DNA of 64,000 nucleotides. It comes from Nitrospira sp. (GTDB lineage: Bacteria; Nitrospirota; Nitrospiria; Nitrospirales; Nitrospiraceae). Both the position numbers and the translations under genes were made by a program. Each line of letters opens with the position of its first letter. Within the stretch, counting starts at the first letter, position 1. Below, piece by piece: positions 9,356 through 17,856 of the stretch. The stretch is taken from assembly GCA_030123625.1 (NCBI GenBank), contig CP126121.1, forward strand, positions 3,822,179 to 3,886,178, given 5' to 3'. The notes beneath the pieces were generated by a model. That model searched no databases and was not told the DNA's origin. It saw only the letters and a list, made by a program, of their open reading frames with translations.

Positions 9356-9631
9356 ATGTTGAGCGAGGACAAAGTCAGTCATCTGTCCCATGTGATTCTC
9401 ACGGCCGTCAAGCAACATGCTGGAGCGAGGGTCAAGAGCGATGACGCACGATTGTTGAAAGAGATCAAGCGCGTGTTGGCCGCCGAGTTGGTCCAGGAAC
9501 AGGAAATTGCTCGAAAGGTAAAAGCCAAACTCGCGTCCTACTCCCGAGGCATTATTGAGGGGAGTACTGAGTGGGACGTGTTGTATCGAAAAACGTTCGA
9601 GGAAGAGATGCGCAAACAGACGAAGATCTGA
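9356..9631 (+). CDS. DUF507 family protein, copy 2
   Basis: A 91-residue charged helical protein of the same DUF507 family as its upstream neighbour. It opens MLSEDKVSHLSHVIL and ends in a Lys/Glu-rich helix (YRKTFEEEMRKQTKI). The two copies share layout (helix, lysine-rich centre, basic C-terminus) but are well diverged, so the duplication is old. Function unknown. It is followed 18 bp later by a TPR lipoprotein gene on the same strand. Confidence 0.85.
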   Translation: MLSEDKVSHLSHVILTAVKQHAGARVKSDDARLLKEIKRVLAAELVQEQEIARKVKAKLASYSRGIIEGSTEWDVLYRKTFEEEMRKQTKI

Positions 9632-9649
9632 AGACGAGGTCGTGTTGCC

Positions 9650-10108
9650 ATGAAAAAGATTCTACAACGAGCGGCAATCGTGAGTATCGTGCTGATGCTC
9701 GTCGGCATGACGGCATGTTCGCACAAACGGAAGCCGTTGGTGCCGTTAATGCTCGAGGGCGAGGTGAAATCTCAAGCCACCATGCTGACGGAACAAGGCA
9801 CACAAGCTTACCAAGCCAAACAGTTTGAAGAGGCCAAACGATACTTTGAACAAGCGGTTGCCGCAGAGCCACAATCCGGCCAGGCCCACTATAACTATGC
9901 TTTGGCACTGAATGCCCTAGGTGATTCCGAGGTCGCGCGACAACACTTTATCGAGGCTGCCGACTTAGCACCGGGAGACAAAATCATCTGGGACTCGCCG
10001 GCGCTTTCACCATACGGGAACCCTGAAAATAAGAACAAGGCGAACATGCGGCCCAATATGCCGCGCCGGTCGTCATTCGGCAGCGGCATGCCCTCAGGCG
10101 GTTACTAA
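9650..10108 (+). CDS. TPR-containing lipoprotein
   Basis: This 152-residue product has a lipoprotein signal (basic MKKILQR, hydrophobic core, lipobox VGMTAC with Cys 23), so it is likely membrane-anchored in the periplasm. Two tetratricopeptide repeats follow (about 47-115; EQGTQAYQAKQFEEAKRYF and AHYNYALALNALGDSEVA), implying a scaffold role in protein-protein contacts. The C-terminus is disordered, rich in Pro, Met and Gly, and ends GGY. A second TPR lipoprotein at 15057-15458 has the same architecture and also ends GGY. Partner unknown. Confidence 0.85.
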   Translation: MKKILQRAAIVSIVLMLVGMTACSHKRKPLVPLMLEGEVKSQATMLTEQGTQAYQAKQFEEAKRYFEQAVAAEPQSGQAHYNYALALNALGDSEVARQHFIEAADLAPGDKIIWDSPALSPYGNPENKNKANMRPNMPRRSSFGSGMPSGGY

Positions 10109-10140
10109 TTCCGAATAAGTGGACCAATAAGGTGGGACCT

Positions 10141-10608
10141 ATGAGCAAAGAGCTTGCGGTAGGGGATCAGGCACCGGAACTTTCAATCCCGGATCAGCAT
10201 GGAAAGACGGTGACTCTGAAGAGCTTCAAGGGCAAGCAGATCGTGCTGTACTTCTATCCGAAAGACGATACGCCGGGGTGCACGAAAGAATCGTGCGACT
10301 TTCGCGACGTTGAGTCACAGATCCTTCGGGCGGGAGGCGCTATCGTCGGCGTGAGCTTGGATGGGAAAGAATCGCATCAGAAGTTCATCAAGAAGTTCGG
10401 ATTGCCGTTCCCGCTCCTGAGTGACGAAGATGCGGCGATCTCCAAGGCGTACGGTGTCTACAAAGAGAAGAACATGTACGGCAAAAAGTATTGGGGTATC
10501 GAGCGCAGCACGTTCGTCATTGATCCCGAAGGCAAGCTGAAGGCCATCTTTCGGAAAGTGAAAGTGGATGGTCATGCGGATGAAGTGCTCAAGGCGCTGA
10601 AAGCCTGA
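10141..10608 (+). CDS. bcp: Thioredoxin-dependent peroxiredoxin Bcp/PrxQ
   Basis: This cytoplasmic peroxidase reduces hydrogen peroxide and organic hydroperoxides using thioredoxin. The peroxidatic and resolving cysteines are in the classic PrxQ spacing (DDTPGCTKESCDF, five residues apart). The motif YFYPKDDTPGCT and the conserved Arg in IERSTFVIDPEGK are present. The ATG at 10141 has AGGTGG upstream and is preferred over an in-frame GTG nine bases earlier, giving 155 residues, normal for the family. The secreted HAD-like gene starts 12 bp downstream and is probably co-transcribed. Confidence 0.95.
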   Translation: MSKELAVGDQAPELSIPDQHGKTVTLKSFKGKQIVLYFYPKDDTPGCTKESCDFRDVESQILRAGGAIVGVSLDGKESHQKFIKKFGLPFPLLSDEDAAISKAYGVYKEKNMYGKKYWGIERSTFVIDPEGKLKAIFRKVKVDGHADEVLKALKA

Positions 10609-10619
10609 ACGAAGGGCCG

Positions 10620-11498
10620 ATGACTGTGCGGTCAACGGCCACCTGCCTACGCATCGCCCGTCTTGCTCTCATTGCTCTCTTCGCCGTTTTCATCGACTCA
10701 TTACTTCTCCATGCTGCGGAGAAGATCTCTGCCACAATACTCGTGAAGGATGCGCTCACGTCCCCGAATCAACCGGTGACCATTGAAGCCAAACTGACCT
10801 CGAAAGGTCTCTTGACCAGCAACCCACTCGGAGGAGAACCGCTTGAACTGATGGTGGATGGGAAAGTCGTTGCCACGGCTATGACCGGCGGAGACGGCAA
10901 GGCATTCTTGACGTATACTCCAAAAGCCCAAGGCCTCCTGCCGATCCAGGTCCGTGTCGGGAATAGTCTCCGCGTCTCCTCCACAGAAGGGCAAGCCAAC
11001 CTAGCTATATGGGAAAAACGACAACCCCTCCTCATGATCGAACTGTCCTCACTGATCGAAGAACCGATGCCGAGTCGACTTCCCTCCATCGGGATGGTGC
11101 TTGAATCGGAGCGAAAACCAATGCCCGAGGCAACCGAGGAGCTCGGCAAGCTCACTCAGTTCTATTACCGCGTTATCTATGTTGTCACCTGGCCTGCCCG
11201 GACGGACAGGTTCCAGGCGATGGCCGAAGCCAGAGACTGGCTGAAGACACACAAGTTCCCGACGGGCTATGTGCTGACGCTTCCACCGGATACCAACGCC
11301 ATAGGAACGAAAATCGACGAGCTCCATGCCGATGGCTGGAAAACCATCAAGACCGGGATCGGCCGATCCAAAGCGTTTGCAGAAGCGTTTCTGCAGCGAC
11401 GTCTCCAAGCCGTCATCGTGCCGGAACCGACGAAGGGCGAAGTTCCCCGCAAAGCGAAGGTAGCGAAGGATTGGAGGGCGGTGAGGAAGAAGTTGTAA
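10620..11498 (+). CDS. Secreted protein with Ig-like and HAD-like (LNS2-type) regions
   Basis: The 292-residue product starts with a signal peptide (hydrophobic stretch ~12-30, cut near LLHAAE). Residues ~35-130 look like a beta-sandwich Ig-like domain (VTIEAKLTSKGLL ... GDGKAFLTYTPK). The second half resembles the end of LNS2/phosphatidate-phosphatase-like HAD proteins (FPTGYVLTLPP, KIDELHADGW, IGRSKAFAEAFLQRR), but I do not see the DxDxT nucleophile motif, so catalysis is doubtful. Residues 130-180 are Pro/Glu-rich linker. Extracytoplasmic; function unknown. It closes the 8.6-11.5 kb plus-strand run. Confidence 0.55.
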   Translation: MTVRSTATCLRIARLALIALFAVFIDSLLLHAAEKISATILVKDALTSPNQPVTIEAKLTSKGLLTSNPLGGEPLELMVDGKVVATAMTGGDGKAFLTYTPKAQGLLPIQVRVGNSLRVSSTEGQANLAIWEKRQPLLMIELSSLIEEPMPSRLPSIGMVLESERKPMPEATEELGKLTQFYYRVIYVVTWPARTDRFQAMAEARDWLKTHKFPTGYVLTLPPDTNAIGTKIDELHADGWKTIKTGIGRSKAFAEAFLQRRLQAVIVPEPTKGEVPRKAKVAKDWRAVRKKL

Positions 11499-11728
11499 TG
11501 CGCGGCTTCTTAGGCCGTCAGCGCTCCATTTCCAATCAGTCCCAACTTCGGAATAGTTGCATTCCTCAAAAAAACCAGGTATCCCTCTCCGCCAATTATC
11601 ACCTCGTCTTGGATGAGGCTTGATATGGCGACCCCGGAAGACAAGGCTCTCGAGAAGATTGACCATGCCTTGGAAGCCAAGAAAGAAAGTATCACGCTCA
11701 CTTATGTCGTAGCGCAGGCCGCGATCAG

Positions 11729-11890
11729 GAAAAACGCCAAATCGTCGCCGAAGTAGAGCGCCGCCTGTCCGTCATCGATGAGCTTGAATCCACAGTAGGA
11801 ACCAGCCTGCGCCGACCGCCTGCGGCAAGCAGTATGCAACGAGCATTTATCGGTGGACCTGCTGTCAGAGACCTAAGGTATACCCAATGA
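11729..11890 (+). pseudogene. Remnant of type I restriction specificity subunit (HsdS C-terminus)
   Basis: The frame through 11729-11890 reads EKRQIVAEVERRLSVIDELE, followed by TVGTSLRRPPAASSMQRAFI. This is the C-terminal conserved helix and tail of HsdS, the DNA-recognition subunit of type I restriction-modification. There is no start codon and neither target-recognition domain is present. Upstream bases 11499-11728 contain only a 43-codon frame (11625-11756) with no recognisable homology. Its TGA stop overlaps the ATG of the next broken gene (ATGA at 11887-11890), so the two were probably translationally coupled when intact. Confidence 0.6.
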
Positions 11891-12896
11891 GTCAAGACGC
11901 TGAAAGGCAGAAGAATCTTGAACAAGCTAGGAAGTCGTTAGAGCGCATGCAAGGTTTTGACGTTACAACGCTGCCCAGAGTTGATGTCCTCGGAACCGCG
12001 CTTAACTTTACGGATGCTGCTACTCGGTCGATTGACCTTTATCGATAGCTGCCAATGGAGGTTCTTGATCAACTACCGAACAACTTTCTGCGCACGATTC
12101 AGTAGCAGGCTGATAACGATTTCAACCTTCTCGATGCAATCCTAAAATTTGAACCGGGAATGCCGAAAGGTGAACGCGACTCCAGAATCACCAACCTACG
12201 GCAGGCCTACGACCCAACTTTTCAGCAATTGCATGCCTTCATATTTTATTCAGTGAGAAGTCCACTGACTTCAGCAAATTAGAACGGGAAGCTCGTAGTC
12301 TGATACAACATGTTACAGATCGCGCAAATGAGATGCAGCAGGAGCTTGAAAGGAAGAAGGAAGCCGACGCCGTTCTCCAAGCGGTTCGTAAGGTTGCTGA
12401 GGAACAAGGTGTCTCCCAACAAGCCATTTACTTCAAGAACGAAGCGGATAATCACGAATCAGAATCAAAGGTGTGGCTCAAGAGGACTGTATGGTTGACA
12501 ATTGGGCTTGCTGCATATGCCGCGGCAACTCTTTTCTTACACAAAGTTCCCATTCTGGAACCCGCAAATGCTTATGAGACAGTCCAGCTAGCTGCTAGCA
12601 AAGTGGTGATATTTGTTACCATTTCATATTTCCTGATTCTTTCGGCAAAAAACTATGTGGCCCATCGTCACAACTCTGTAGTCAATCGACATCGGCAGAA
12701 CGCATTGGCGACGTACACAGCACTTGTGAAAGCTGCCGGCGAAGAAGCCACGAGAGATGTTGTTCTTGCTAAAGCAGCTGACTGCATTTTTTCAGCCCAA
12801 TCAACCGGCTTTGCTAAGGCAGGAGGAGGAGAAGGCGGCGGTCTCTCTTTAGTCAATGTCGCTCCAGGCGGAGTTAGACCCACTGTATCAGGCTAG
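11887..12896 (+). pseudogene. Broken coiled-coil membrane protein gene (two stops, one frameshift)
   Basis: Starting at ATG 11887 (MSQDAERQKNLEQARKSLE) one frame continues through in-frame TAG codons at 12046 and 12103, then shifts frame near 12240-12250 and runs on to the stop at 12896. The joined product would be ~335 residues: helical N-terminal half, a coiled coil (LEREARSLIQHVTDRANEM ... ELERKKEADAVL), two transmembrane helices (TVWLTIGLAAYAAATLFL and VVIFVTISYFLILSA), then a cytoplasmic C-terminal region with Gly-rich tail. I do not recognise the family. Residues 12333-12896 alone form a 187-residue frame that might still be expressed. It is linked to the HsdS remnant by overlap. Confidence 0.6.
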
Positions 12897-12939
12897 TACC
12901 AGTCAGCGATAGCTGAGCGGCTAGGTTTAGGAATTCGTT

Positions 12940-13190
12940 CGTTGCGTCGATGAGGATATTTATGCGGATGTCTGTCGAGGTAGAGAGTAGGATTGATGCC
13001 TGCTTGGTACGGATGAAGGACGGTCATGATGCTTCGATGCGGTGTCTCTGTCTGCTGGGAGAGCTCCAGTTCGTGCGGCTTTAAGAGTAAGGATTTCTCG
13101 CACCCTTTACAGTGAGCATCACCGACATCAGCGCCGCATGGTGGTTCACCTGCGTGGTCTTCTGCGAGAAGACTACAATGCCAACGCTAC
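12940..13190 (-). pseudogene. Frameshifted partial copy of an HD-GYP protein C-terminus
   Basis: On the minus strand this stretch encodes pieces aligning with the last ~60 residues of the intact HD-GYP protein at 13650-14870: VNHHAALMSVMLTVKGARN, then after a frameshift LLKPHELELSQQTETPHRSI and QAGINPTLYLD. The intact gene has VNHHAPLAPVVLLVRSEGN, LLASPKELDLCGQIEKPHRN and QAGINPTDYLD. DNA similarity extends into the 3' flank (GATGAG near 12949 and 13639). No HD or GYP catalytic region is left. It is a diverged remnant, either an old tandem duplicate or the end of a lost paralogue. Confidence 0.65.
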
Positions 13191-13277
13191 ACGGTCGCAT
13201 AAGAGGATCCCTGTGAGCAATCTTCACTGCCACCGGGAGCCCTGCGACCTCATGGATCGAGTCCGAATGGTCATCGG

Positions 13278-13451
13278 TTAGTGAGTGGCGACGGCCTGGG
13301 ACGCACGAGCAGCCAGACTCTTTCTTCGGTTGTTAGAAATGGTGCGGTCAATAATGGCACCGCAGTTGATGCATTTCCATGCATAGAACACCAGGAAAAA
13401 ATCAGAGAACCGTTCCAACATCATCATACCCTTGCACTTCGGACATTCCAT
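13278..13451 (-). CDS. Small zinc-ribbon protein (57 residues)
   Basis: The start ATG at 13451 is preceded by GGGAGGG at good spacing. The product opens MECPKCKGMMMLERFSD and carries a second pair CINCGAIID, so four cysteines (CPKC and CINC, ~21 residues apart) form a likely zinc ribbon, with aromatic residues between and a basic tail (NNRRKSLAARASQ). It sits between the HD-GYP remnant and the intact HD-GYP gene on the same strand. Role unknown; small ribbons of this type often bind nucleic acid or partner proteins. Confidence 0.7.
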   Translation of the reverse strand: MECPKCKGMMMLERFSDFFLVFYAWKCINCGAIIDRTISNNRRKSLAARASQAVATH

Positions 13452-13649
13452 TGATCCCTCCCAAGGTGGCTACGTTTACAGCTGGTGGCACAGTTAAGCA
13501 AGAGCTGCACCAATTTGTCATGTTTCAGTATTTCAATGACTTAATAATTACGTAGTCGAACGGAGTATATTCTTTTCACAAAATTGACAGTGTGGAAGGG
13601 TTGAGTCGTCAATGTTTTGTCAACTTGAGGGTAGTTGCGATGAGAATGT

Positions 13650-14870
13650 CTATGCCGCTTTCTTGTCCAGATAGTCGGTCGGATTGATACCTGCTTGGTT
13701 TGAATACAGGATGGCTGTGATGTTTCGGTGCGGCTTTTCTATTTGCCCGCAGAGATCCAACTCTTTCGGACTAGCGAGTAATGTGTTCCCCTCGCTCCTC
13801 ACCAGGAGCACCACCGGTGCTAACGGCGCATGATGGTTCACCCGTTTGACGATGCCGGTCTCGCCGGTATTCAATTCCACGACTGATCCCACCGGATAAA
13901 CTCCGACGACTTGGATAAATCTTTGGACCAAAGTCGAGTCGAGATGGCCATCGAGCGAGAGGCGATAGAGAAACTGAAGTGCTTGATGCGCAGGTTGTCC
14001 CTTGTGGTAGCAGCGATCGCTCGTCATGGCGTCGTAGATATCGACAATCGCGGTGATCAAGCCGAACTGACTGATGTCTTGCTTCGCACGCCGATGCGGA
14101 TAGCCTGCCCCATTGACTCGTTCATGGTGCTCAAGGGCCGGCTGGACGTATGAATCTCCCAAGCCAGTCGTGCTGGACAGGACTTCGACGCCCCTGAGCA
14201 CATGCTGTTTCATAATCTCCATTTCATGGGCCTCGAAGCGGCCGGGCTTGTTCAGGACTTCGAGTGGGATTTTCATCTTGCCGATGTCATGCAGCAGCGT
14301 TCCCACACCGACTATATGCAATGCGGATCGGTCGAACCCCAGGCTCCGTCCCACGGACATCGCCAGGAGGGCGGTATTGACGGAATGGTAGAAGGTGTAT
14401 TCGTCGAATCGCTTGAGTCTCGACAGACTGGAGAGGGCGTCGGGATTCCGAAAGACACTCTCCATCATGTCGGATACGACCTTGCGGACGGCATCGACAT
14501 TGATCGCACGTCCGAACCGCACGTCATGCATGGCATCTTGAATGACGAGTTTAGCTGCTTGGTATACTTGTCTGGCGGCAAGCAGTTCCTCGTCGAAGGG
14601 GACTTCCGACTGCACTGATGCTGTTTCTTTCTCTGCCGGTACTGCGGTCTCCTCTGTGATGTCCGACTCTAAGACCGACTCTTCTTTGACTTCTTCTGTT
14701 TCTAGACTCACGATCAGGGTCTGCACTCCACAAGCTTTCAATTGAGCGATTTGTTGGTGAGATGTGATTGCCATTTTGTGTCGAAAAAACGGCGTAGTGA
14801 ACCAGGATCGATCGAGCTCTTCGACCAGCATGCCCGGCCGCAATTCGTCGATGCCGATCCGTTGTTTCAT
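13650..14870 (-). CDS. HD-GYP phosphodiesterase with N-terminal DUF3391
   Basis: A 406-residue cytoplasmic protein. Residues 1-~60 are DUF3391 (IGIDELRPGMLVEELDRSW), followed by an acidic, poorly ordered linker (EEVKEESVLESDITEE). The HD-GYP domain has LLHDIGKMKIP and then HHERVNGAGYP, where the usual Asp of HHExxDGxGYP is Asn. Such variants occur and c-di-GMP hydrolysis remains likely but not certain. The last ~70 residues form a small beta domain (VGSVVELNTGETGIVKRV). A broken copy of this last part lies 460 bp downstream. Confidence 0.9.
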   Translation of the reverse strand: MKQRIGIDELRPGMLVEELDRSWFTTPFFRHKMAITSHQQIAQLKACGVQTLIVSLETEEVKEESVLESDITEETAVPAEKETASVQSEVPFDEELLAARQVYQAAKLVIQDAMHDVRFGRAINVDAVRKVVSDMMESVFRNPDALSSLSRLKRFDEYTFYHSVNTALLAMSVGRSLGFDRSALHIVGVGTLLHDIGKMKIPLEVLNKPGRFEAHEMEIMKQHVLRGVEVLSSTTGLGDSYVQPALEHHERVNGAGYPHRRAKQDISQFGLITAIVDIYDAMTSDRCYHKGQPAHQALQFLYRLSLDGHLDSTLVQRFIQVVGVYPVGSVVELNTGETGIVKRVNHHAPLAPVVLLVRSEGNTLLASPKELDLCGQIEKPHRNITAILYSNQAGINPTDYLDKKAA

Positions 14871-15056
14871 AACAGTATCAGGCTGAGGCGGATCATCCGG
14901 TAAGGGATATCGGATCGCTCCCAGGAAATCTTGAGCAATTACTGTGTCACTGCCGACACGTCATTCCGAATCTGCAGTCGAGCAGATATCAGGTGGGGAA
15001 AGGCAAGGAGTCTGAGGGGTGGATCGAATGGCAACCGAGAGTGCTCTAGTGAGGAA

Positions 15057-15458
15057 CTAATATCCTCCCATTCCCCCATAGCTATCGGTGCCATAGCTGG
15101 ATGGTGAAGGAGGAGCAGTGCGGCTTCGATAAGCGCTTGACTGGACGATTGCGCTGTTGGCGGGTGCGAGTTCGGCCGCTTTTGTGAAATGGGCCGTGGC
15201 TTCCGATTGAAGGTCCAGCTTATTGAGTGTCAGACCAAGATTGAAGTGAGCCTCGGCGAGATTCGGATCGGCCTCGATGGCAGACGCGAAATAATCCTTA
15301 GCGATCGACCAATGGCCCATTTCATAGTGGGCAATGCCGTTTGAATTGTACCGGGCGGCGGTGGCATCGCTGCCAGGCGGCGCAGACAAGGGCGGGTTCG
15401 CGGCACAAGCGTATTGCAGAATGACAAGACCGGCGGCGGCAAGTCGAACGAGATCCAT
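15057..15458 (-). CDS. TPR-containing lipoprotein-like protein
   Basis: A 133-residue exported product. The N-terminus (MDLVRLAAAGLVILQYAC) is hydrophobic and ends in a cysteine, but QYAC is a weak lipobox, so lipidation is uncertain. Two TPR units follow (SNGIAHYEMGHWSIAKDYF and AHFNLGLTLNKLDLQSEA). The tail is Pro/Ser/Gly/Tyr-rich and ends GGMGGY. Architecture and tail match the lipoprotein at 9650-10108, suggesting paralogues. It lies between an HD-GYP gene and a sigma-54 activator, all on the minus strand with gaps over 100 bp. Confidence 0.8.
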   Translation of the reverse strand: MDLVRLAAAGLVILQYACAANPPLSAPPGSDATAARYNSNGIAHYEMGHWSIAKDYFASAIEADPNLAEAHFNLGLTLNKLDLQSEATAHFTKAAELAPANSAIVQSSAYRSRTAPPSPSSYGTDSYGGMGGY

Positions 15459-15574
15459 GGTGTGGCCTCTCAGTTAACGGCAATGGCTGCTTTCGCTGTG
15501 TAGCCGAACAGCATGTGCTCATGCGGAGGAACATCTTATACGCAACCCTCATACAAAAATTCATTCAACAGTTC

Positions 15575-16912
15575 CTACTGGAGGTGGTATTTGGCCATGC
15601 GATAGCGCAGCGTGTTCCTGGTCATTTTAAGGAGTCGACTGGCTTCCGAGACATTGCCGGAAGATTTTCGCAACGCTTCTTCAAGCATCTGCTTTTCCAT
15701 GTCCTGAAACGACAGTCCAAAAGCCAGCAACGACGGCTTGGAACTCTGACTCAGACAATCGATCGGGGGAGCGGTTTTTACGGATGCCGGTAAATGAACA
15801 GGCTGAATAATCTCCGCTTTGCATGTGATGGTCAGCCATTCGACGACATTGTGGAGCTCGCGTACATTTCCAGGCCAATCGTGGTGTTGAAGGACAGCAA
15901 GAGCTGCCGGAGCGATGGCCCGAATGCGACACCCGCGTTCCTGTTTGGCCCGCTCCAAAAAAATCAAGAGAATCGGCTCGATATCTTCAAGCCGTTCCCG
16001 CAAAGGTGGAATGCGGAGTTGGTAGACATTCAATCGATAGTACAGATCCAGGCGGAAACGGCCGGCCTTGATGTGGGCAAGCAAATCCTCATTTGTGGCG
16101 GCAATGATGCGGATGTTGACTTTACGGCTGCGGGTATCTCCCAAAGGATCGATGGTGTGATTTTCCAACACGCGCAGGAGTTTGGCTTGGGCGGTAGGGC
16201 TCATTTCACCGATCTCGTCGAGAAAGATCGTGCCTCCCTCGGCCATTTGGAATCGGCCCGGCTTCGATCGCTTGGCGTCGGTGAAGGCACCGGATTCATA
16301 ACCGAACAATTCAGCCTCCAACAGATTTTCGGGAATCCCCGCGCAATTGAGTGTGATCAGCGGGCCGCCCGCTCGTCGGCTGCATCGGTGAATGGCCTCC
16401 GCAAACAATTCCTTTCCCGTTCCGCTTTCACCGGTGATGAGGACGGTGGCGTCCGTTGCGGCCACTTCTTTGGCCAGTTGTTTCATCAGATTCATTTGCG
16501 ATGAGACGCTGATGATAGGGGCAAATGGATCGTGCAGGGAGGCTGAATGAACCGACCGAGACCGACGGAGAGCTTGTGCGATAGCGACCTGAAGATCTTC
16601 AAGAAGAACCGGTTTGGTCAAGTAATCCACGGCACCGGCGCGCATGATCTCGACGGCGTCTTTGACGGAATGGCGTTCTCCGATGGCAAGCAAAGGGAAG
16701 GATCCTGACGTGTGAGAGGCATATTCCAGCAGGGGAGCCAACGTGTGGGGATTTCCTTCGCCGATGATCAGATCGGGGGAAATCTCCGGGCAGAGTGAGA
16801 GTCCTTCTGAAACCCTGTCTGTTGAGTGAATCTGTGTGTGAGGAGCGGCAGCTTCGACAAGCTGCCGGAGTCCGGAATCCTTGGAAATAAGGAGAAGCGT
16901 CTGAAGGTTCAT
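15575..16912 (-). CDS. Sigma-54 activator with degenerate receiver domain
   Basis: A 445-residue NtrC-like protein. The AAA+ domain is intact: Walker [15 protein letters not shown] in the sigma-54 contact loop, Walker B IFLDEIGEM; a Fis-type helix-turn-helix closes the protein (EASRLLKMTRNTLRYRM). The receiver-like N-terminus keeps the fold and K100 (YLTKPVL) but the acidic pair is SKD and the phosphoacceptor position reads LIIGEGNP with no Asp. It is therefore unlikely to be controlled by phosphorylation and may respond to a ligand or partner. No kinase gene is adjacent, which fits. Confidence 0.88.
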   Translation of the reverse strand: MNLQTLLLISKDSGLRQLVEAAAPHTQIHSTDRVSEGLSLCPEISPDLIIGEGNPHTLAPLLEYASHTSGSFPLLAIGERHSVKDAVEIMRAGAVDYLTKPVLLEDLQVAIAQALRRSRSVHSASLHDPFAPIISVSSQMNLMKQLAKEVAATDATVLITGESGTGKELFAEAIHRCSRRAGGPLITLNCAGIPENLLEAELFGYESGAFTDAKRSKPGRFQMAEGGTIFLDEIGEMSPTAQAKLLRVLENHTIDPLGDTRSRKVNIRIIAATNEDLLAHIKAGRFRLDLYYRLNVYQLRIPPLRERLEDIEPILLIFLERAKQERGCRIRAIAPAALAVLQHHDWPGNVRELHNVVEWLTITCKAEIIQPVHLPASVKTAPPIDCLSQSSKPSLLAFGLSFQDMEKQMLEEALRKSSGNVSEASRLLKMTRNTLRYRMAKYHLQ

Positions 16913-17213
16913 CGGAGCGCTCCTTATAGATAGCCTCCAGCCGAACCAGCAAAAACCGTCACTACCCTACACCTCTTTGCATGAGGAAAGGAAGGGGGAA
17001 GCGGGAGAGGCTTTAATTGAGGCTAACAGAAGAACCTATGGCAATGAGATTCTTCTCATGGAAGGCACTCACCGAACAAGCTACGGAAGTATTTGAAAAG
17101 GACGCTAAAAACAATGGGACGGCGTGAGCAATGATGTGATCCGCAGCGAGCTGTCAATCGAGAGTATCGACTGACAACCCGCCGTGAATGAGAGGATACT
17201 GAATATTTATCAA
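16913..17213. other. Intergenic region with two small hairpins
   Basis: No gene is visible in these 301 bases. TGTCAATCGA (17152-17161) pairs with TCGACTGACA (17167-17176) around a 5-base loop, one mismatch, 38 bases past the stop of the minus-strand cytochrome; it is probably its 3' end structure, though without a U-tract. A second short palindrome, ATGAGA-TTCT-TCTCAT, lies near 17045-17060. The end near 16912 should carry the activator's promoter; none is clear. Confidence 0.4.
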
Positions 17214-17672
17214 CTATTCGGTGTCCTTACAGAATGTTCGCTCGTAGGCGATGGTCATCCAGGCTTCTTCCTCGGTGATGACGCCTCCCTTTATCAGGGC
17301 CGGCATACCGGTGCCGGGACTCCCGTTCTTGATGATCCAGTGCAGTTCTCCGTCGTTCCGCTTCTTGTGGAACTTGCAGTTCGTGAAGTTTCGAGGGCCG
17401 GGCGACAACAGCATTCCACCGGCCCCGTCGCCTTGTCCAGTCATGCCATGGCAGTTGACGCAGGTCCCCTTGCCTTCATAAATTTCCTTGCCTTTGGCGA
17501 TTATGTCGGGTGTCACGGTCAACGGATTCTTCATTTTTCGTGCATCACCACGTTCAGCATCCGGGACACGCGGCTTCAATGGATCAGATTCTGGAGCGGC
17601 CCACCCCGCCGTACTGTACAGGGCAACGGCGACCAAGCTGCACGCTATCATGGCTAAACGCTTCCCTCTCAT
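17214..17672 (-). CDS. Periplasmic monohaem cytochrome c
   Basis: A 152-residue class I cytochrome c with a signal peptide (cut near AGWAA). The single haem site is CVNCH (71-75) and the likely axial Met is in GTGMPAL (M123). AGGAGG precedes the ATG. It carries electrons in the periplasm. It is the third gene of the nirK-globin-cytochrome group and could feed electrons to NirK or take part in NO handling; this is inferred from position. It shares its C-terminal pattern (T/SEEE-W-MAYE) with the cytochrome at 43453-43914, so the two are probably paralogues. Confidence 0.9.
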   Translation of the reverse strand: MRGKRLAMIACSLVAVALYSTAGWAAPESDPLKPRVPDAERGDARKMKNPLTVTPDIIAKGKEIYEGKGTCVNCHGMTGQGDGAGGMLLSPGPRNFTNCKFHKKRNDGELHWIIKNGSPGTGMPALIKGGVITEEEAWMTIAYERTFCKDTE

Positions 17673-17856
17673 GATTCCTCCTTGGTGATGAACACTGTGT
17701 TACGGCCAGATGGCTACTTGCGCCGCGCGTTCGGGGGCGCAAATAACGAAAGATATGATAACACGATATCGTTCTCAGTGGATTGCTCATGTCTCGTGGA
17801 AAGTGACGAGATCGAAGTAAAGTCGGAGGCTGGCTTCGAGCATTTACACGAAGATG

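Noticed and set aside
12046-12105. Stop codon recoding (TAG read as an amino acid) in the coiled-coil gene
   Set aside because: A later frameshift in the same gene and the decayed neighbour indicate simple decay; no pyrrolysine genes are visible.
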